Origin: Rhabdornis inornatus
Taxonomy: Eukaryota > Chordata > Aves > Passeriformes > Rhabdornithidae
Reading direction: 5' to 3'
Assembly (NCBI GenBank): GCA_013397075.1
Contig: VWZS01003937.1
Location: 623,980 to 687,979, forward strand
DNA: 64,000 nucleotides
Position 1 is the first letter of the stretch, and each line of letters starts with the position of its first letter. The notes under the pieces were generated by a model. It was not told the origin of the DNA. It did no database searches and saw only the letters and a program-made list of their open reading frames with translations. Below are positions 59,691 to 64,000 of this stretch, in pieces. Position numbers and translations under genes: made by a program.

Positions 59691-62600
59691 CAGTCCCTGA
59701 AGAATGCGATTCATTAACTGAACTGCTTTTGCTGACTGTATTTTTCCAGTGCCTCATAACCTCAAGAAATTACAATATTTTTCCTATTCTCACTATGTGT
59801 ATGTCAGATACTTACTTATTCCAGTTATTTTCCTAGCTAGCCTCATAGGAGTTGTGTAAATGGCATTATCAAAATTGCATCTCCCTGATTCATTATTTCC
59901 AATTTCATAAAATAGCTGAGTTAGTAAAGACACTATCAAAGGAGTTTTTAAATAAACATGCTTAATCTTCCGGAGATTAAAAGAGATAGTATGGGTGACA
60001 TATAATGATTATTTTACCCCAAAGCCATCAGAAATACAACGTACAAGAAAAACACATCAAACAAATAGGCACAATAGAGAGCATTTCAATGAGAAGATAA
60101 TCACACTTCAGGATTTGCTTCAACTCGGTGGCCTAAATATTGCCCTATATGTATAATAACATGAAAAAGGAATACTAAAAACCTCTAGATTTGTACTCAC
60201 AGTCTGCTTAAAAAAATGAACTGCAACTAATATCTATACTCATTTATTTTCAAATTAATTCTTAGGAGTTCAATCTGTCCAACAGGCAAAAATAAAAATA
60301 ATTTAGGAAGGTAGAAAATAAAAAGTAAGCTGATCAATTTCTGTCATGATGCAAATTTTGATTGATAAGAGTAAAATTATTAGACAATGTGTCTCTAACC
60401 AGATTCAAGAAAATTACACTGACTGTCTGATTATCTTAATATTTTTCACAGAAAATGTATGATATGCAAAAGAAACACATGGCCTGCCAGTGTAGAAACT
60501 CATGGGAGGCAGCATAGATTCAACTTTGCAGAGAAGGAGTTCATTTAATAAATCACAAATCCTTCTGCTATTCATCCTGGCTGCAAAGGGATGGGTGACG
60601 CAGAATAAGGCACAATTTTCATACACCCGTGCTGGACTATCAGATATAGAGATGCTATTTGGTTCTGTCCAGATCTTCTGTTGGTGTAACTGGCATAAAT
60701 CAACTGAAGTTAATTGAGCTATGCAGATTTACCCTGGTAGCTGGGAGAAAATCACATATTCATTTACAGCATGCCTGAGAAGCTATAAGAAGGGTGTTTT
60801 AAGGCATACCATATTCTTTGAAGTTAGGGACCAGATTAACTCCTTCAAGCAGATGCAGCCACTTTGTGACTAATGACTTTTCTACTGACTACATATGTGG
60901 ACTCATAATCCATAGGGCCCAAGCTTCCTGCCAGATTTTCACTGAGACAAGACCTCATTTCTACTGTGTAATCATTCTGTTAATTAAGTTTTCACACATT
61001 TCAGTCATGTGCACTGTGACATTTCATCTGCCCCCAAATCATTCTAAGAGTACAAAGAGACAAAGTAGGAAAAAAAATGAGAAATGGTATCTGTCTATAT
61101 AATTACAGTAAAAATTGTGGATCATAGCTCTTGCCAGCTGATTGTCCATATTGCCACCTGATTAGCACATAGTCTTAGTAAGACCCAATGTTTTCCAAAC
61201 AACTGAAGCCGATGGCCCAAAAGAGCCATGGATGACTCAGAGTGCTTGGGAAGAGAAGGGTTTTTTTCAATCCCTCTAAAAGAATGGCCTAAAATCCACT
61301 CTCTTTGTCTGTCCCTCCCTCCGCAATCACTTTGCTTTAATACATTTTTCTGAGACAGCTTCAAGCACTGCAATTTCAAATCCACCCCTCTAATAATATT
61401 TGCTTACCTAGTGTTACAATAAAAACTGCACCTCAGGTAAGGAGCCCCACCACAGATCCTCTTATCAGTCACACCTACGAACAGCGTATGCCGTGTTCAC
61501 ATCAGTGTCAGGAGAGAAGTTAAGTAGTTACCTCCCTTCTGCTTGAAGCTTCAGACAATAGATTTTTACTCTGCTTGACTTCTTTCAGCTCAGGCTGTAG
61601 GACAAATGCATTACACATCAGCGGTAGGCAGGCTCACAGCTGCTGCTGGAAAAGCAGTGGTTACTGAGACTGTTTCAGTCTGGGCCAGTGCTCAGGTCTG
61701 TTTAACAGCTGAGAACATCAAGATTCATCACTGCTGGGCTGCAAGAGTTTCCCTTTTAATCAAGCACAATATTGACACTGAGTGTTAGGTCAGGGCCTTA
61801 AATATCCAGATGTATATTTAGGCTTAAATACAGGGAGGACACAGGAATATTACTTGGTTTAGTTCAAAATAATATAAAAATGTAATTTTGCTGTTGTTCT
61901 GTACCTGTATAGTATCAATAGTTCTTATCAATAGAAGTAGTAAAATACATCATACTCTTGTTAGCATGAAAAAAAAAAATTAAAAAGCAGCCAGAAAGAA
62001 TACCAGTTGTTCGATATTCAAACACAACAGTCACATATTTGCATTGACATGAATGAGCAAGGTTTCTCAGTCATTGCAATGGGAGCTTGCAATAAGATCT
62101 AAAGGTTTATTCTAGTGCCTTTTTAAAAGACTACCTGCTAGGTACTTCTTTTTTTTAAGCTTATCAATATATATTTTGGAATTTCTTACTCTTATGTTTA
62201 ACACATCTTTTTTAAAAGGGAGCACAATCACTTTCTAAGGATGCTACTTAGATATACAGTGGTATAAAAAAGGCAGCCAGAGACTGGGAGGAAAGCTTTT
62301 GAAAGCCCATGGGAAGTGACAGGGAAGGAAAGTAGACCTTTCTGGAACAAGTCAGTCCCTGGTACCTTCTCATTATACCCAGTTGGTGTTTATTGTGACC
62401 TTTCACAGGTGCCAGGTAGTGCCCTGGACTAGGATAGATCAGTGCTAAGGACAAGCCCAACACTGTATAGTATTACAGTCACTCATCAAAATGAGAGCTC
62501 TAAGGTCTGTTTTTCCCTTCAGAAAGCACTTGAGTTCATTTATCCCACCTTATAATCAGGCACCACTTCTCTTTTGACAAAGCTTAACCTAAGGGAAAAT

Positions 62601-62949
62601 CTGAGTACAAGCTGAGGAAAAGAATCCTACCTTTTTTGTCAAAGAAGAGTGGTTTGTTCTTGATTTCAAGCATGAGGCTGTTTGATCTTAATAATATTGT
62701 GCTATGACCTCCTCTCAAATTAGGACATGAAGAATTCTTCCACTTTTGTTTCTGCGGGTCTTCAGCAGGTGGTTCTGGATTGAAATATGATTAGCGATCT
62801 GTACAAAACCATGGAGCTAAGAATAAAAGAGGCAATTAGGGTTACATTCAGGTGAGCACTCTGAAATAGTAAGGATTTCGATAATTATACAGTTCAAGGA
62901 CAATACATATCAGTGTCTCCCTTGAGAATCTTCAGTTCATCTCCTGGTC
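59691..62949. other. unique non-coding DNA
   Basis: AT-rich, no recognised gene or transposon. A10 run near 61970-61979. Confidence 0.5.
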
Positions 62950-63135
62950 TTTATTTCTAATTAATCCTTGAATTCTTTTGTAGGTTAATACAATTAACAA
63001 TAGGGATAAAGTCGCTGTAGTGTATAGCCAATTAGATTTATAGAGCTTGCTTTTCTTTGCTATGACTATCATGGGTCTGAGGAAACCCTCTTAAATCAGT
63101 CTTAATTTCGGCATTAATCAATTATATGCATGCTC
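62950..63135. promoter_or_regulatory. candidate conserved non-coding element
   Basis: TTCTAATTAATCC, ACAATTAACAATAGGGATAA, AGCCAATTAGATTTATAGAG and GCATTAATCAATTATATGCA give five or more homeodomain-type cores in under 200 bp of repeat-free DNA. Motif clustering is seen directly; conservation is inferred. Confidence 0.3.
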
Positions 63136-64000
63136 AAACACATCCTTTTAACCATGCCAAGGGTACCAAAGAGACAAAATCAGTTTTATTCAATATTTTT
63201 CCAAAAGGCTACTACAGAAACCAACATTTGCCACCCCTGAACCCTTGCTATATTCTCATTGAACTGTGACTATCCAAAATGAATAGTCAGCATGTCCTTA
63301 AAGACATAGACTAATCTTACAAAAACTCAGGCTTAGATATAAACCCAAAAATTAATACATGAAAATAATGTTTTCCTCACAGAAAGTAAGGAAAGAAAGG
63401 CTCTGTAGGGTGAAACTGTATTTGGCATGATATTGATTTATTTTCTCTTCGCTTCTCACTCTTATTTTGCATGCCTGCTGCTGTTTCTAGCTTTTCCAGG
63501 TCTTAACAGCTGGATGTGAACTGAAACATGTGGGTGCTGCTCTCACTGCTGCAATTTAGATTTTCCTTTTAATCACCTATAAAGGTATATTGAAATAAAA
63601 TTTTAAAAAAATCAAAAAACAGCAAAATGAGATCAGCTATTCTTATAAAAAGGATTGGTTATGCAATATAAATACTGAAAACTGAGAAGCAAAAGAGTAC
63701 TTTTTAAAGGGTTTTTGATTAAGTCTGTATTCCCACTGTCCTCTGTTGCTCTGTGTCCATGCCTTCTTTGCTTCCTTCCTCTGTTTTCAAAAATATCTGT
63801 AGAGCTGTGAAGGACTTAAGAGGTAAATATTTTCATCTGTGTGGTCATACATTCAAAATGTGTGACTGAAGAGTGGAAGCCTGAAATGAAAGGGCTTATT
63901 AATAACATTTTTTATTCATACAGCAGTAAGAAAAGGCTTCATTTGTTCATCCCTTGATTGTCTTTTTCTTTTCAACTACCTCTTCTAAAAGGAAGTTTAA
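63136..64000. other. unique AT-rich non-coding DNA
   Basis: No recognised feature up to the window end. Confidence 0.5.

Noticed and set aside
62040..62095. Third copy of the AAGTCAATGG ancient repeat
   Set aside because: Only CATTGCAATGGGAGCTT resembles it; too short to support.

Overview
The window reads as gene-poor, AT-leaning nuclear DNA from a bird, most likely a passerine. The bird call rests on seven 3'-proximal fragments of CR1 LINEs carrying the avian CR1 3' terminus (8-bp ATTCTRTG-type tail repeats, no poly(A)), plus one older CR1-like 3' end. The passerine call rests on a tRNA-Ile-headed, CR1-tailed SINE at 55156-55294, which matches what is known of TguSINE1, a family active early in Eupasseres. 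I found no protein-coding exon, rRNA, functional tRNA, CRISPR array or bacterial-type operon. The longest open frames (about 160-180 codons) are unrecognised, lie in locally stop-poor sequence, and are open on both strands or match CR1.

Layout. 1-3843 is unique non-coding. A CR1 3' end lies at 3844-3958, followed by G/T-rich tracts (5376-5549, 7681-7740) and a 94-bp element present twice as direct repeats (7793-7886 and 9569-9662). At 10660-11345 two CR1 fragments meet tail to tail, followed by a decayed tandem repeat (11338-11675) and a perfect A11/T11 hairpin (12132-12164). CR1 3' ends follow at 16965-17238 and 17826-17902, an older one at 18796-18872, and a GGAA microsatellite at 20070-20210. 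Longer antisense CR1 fragments occupy 26309-27487 and 30141-30862.

From about 30.9 to 49.5 kb I recognise no interspersed repeat. After that come an ancient amniote repeat (49525-49620), a possible old tRNA-SINE (53940-54070), the CR1 split by the SINE (54771-55635), a hairpin-dense GC-richer island (59030-59480) and a second possible old tRNA-SINE with a duplicated B-box arm (59500-59690).

Several AT-rich blocks with clustered homeodomain, POU or TCF-type motifs (25465-25740, 28190-28710, 58055-58215, 62950-63135 and, more weakly, 4880-4965 and 16160-16320) look like conserved non-coding elements. The window is best read as intergenic or deep intronic DNA made of old retroposon debris with possible distal regulatory elements. 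I see no evidence of a novel multi-gene system. All family names come from memory of consensus sequences; no alignment or database search was run.
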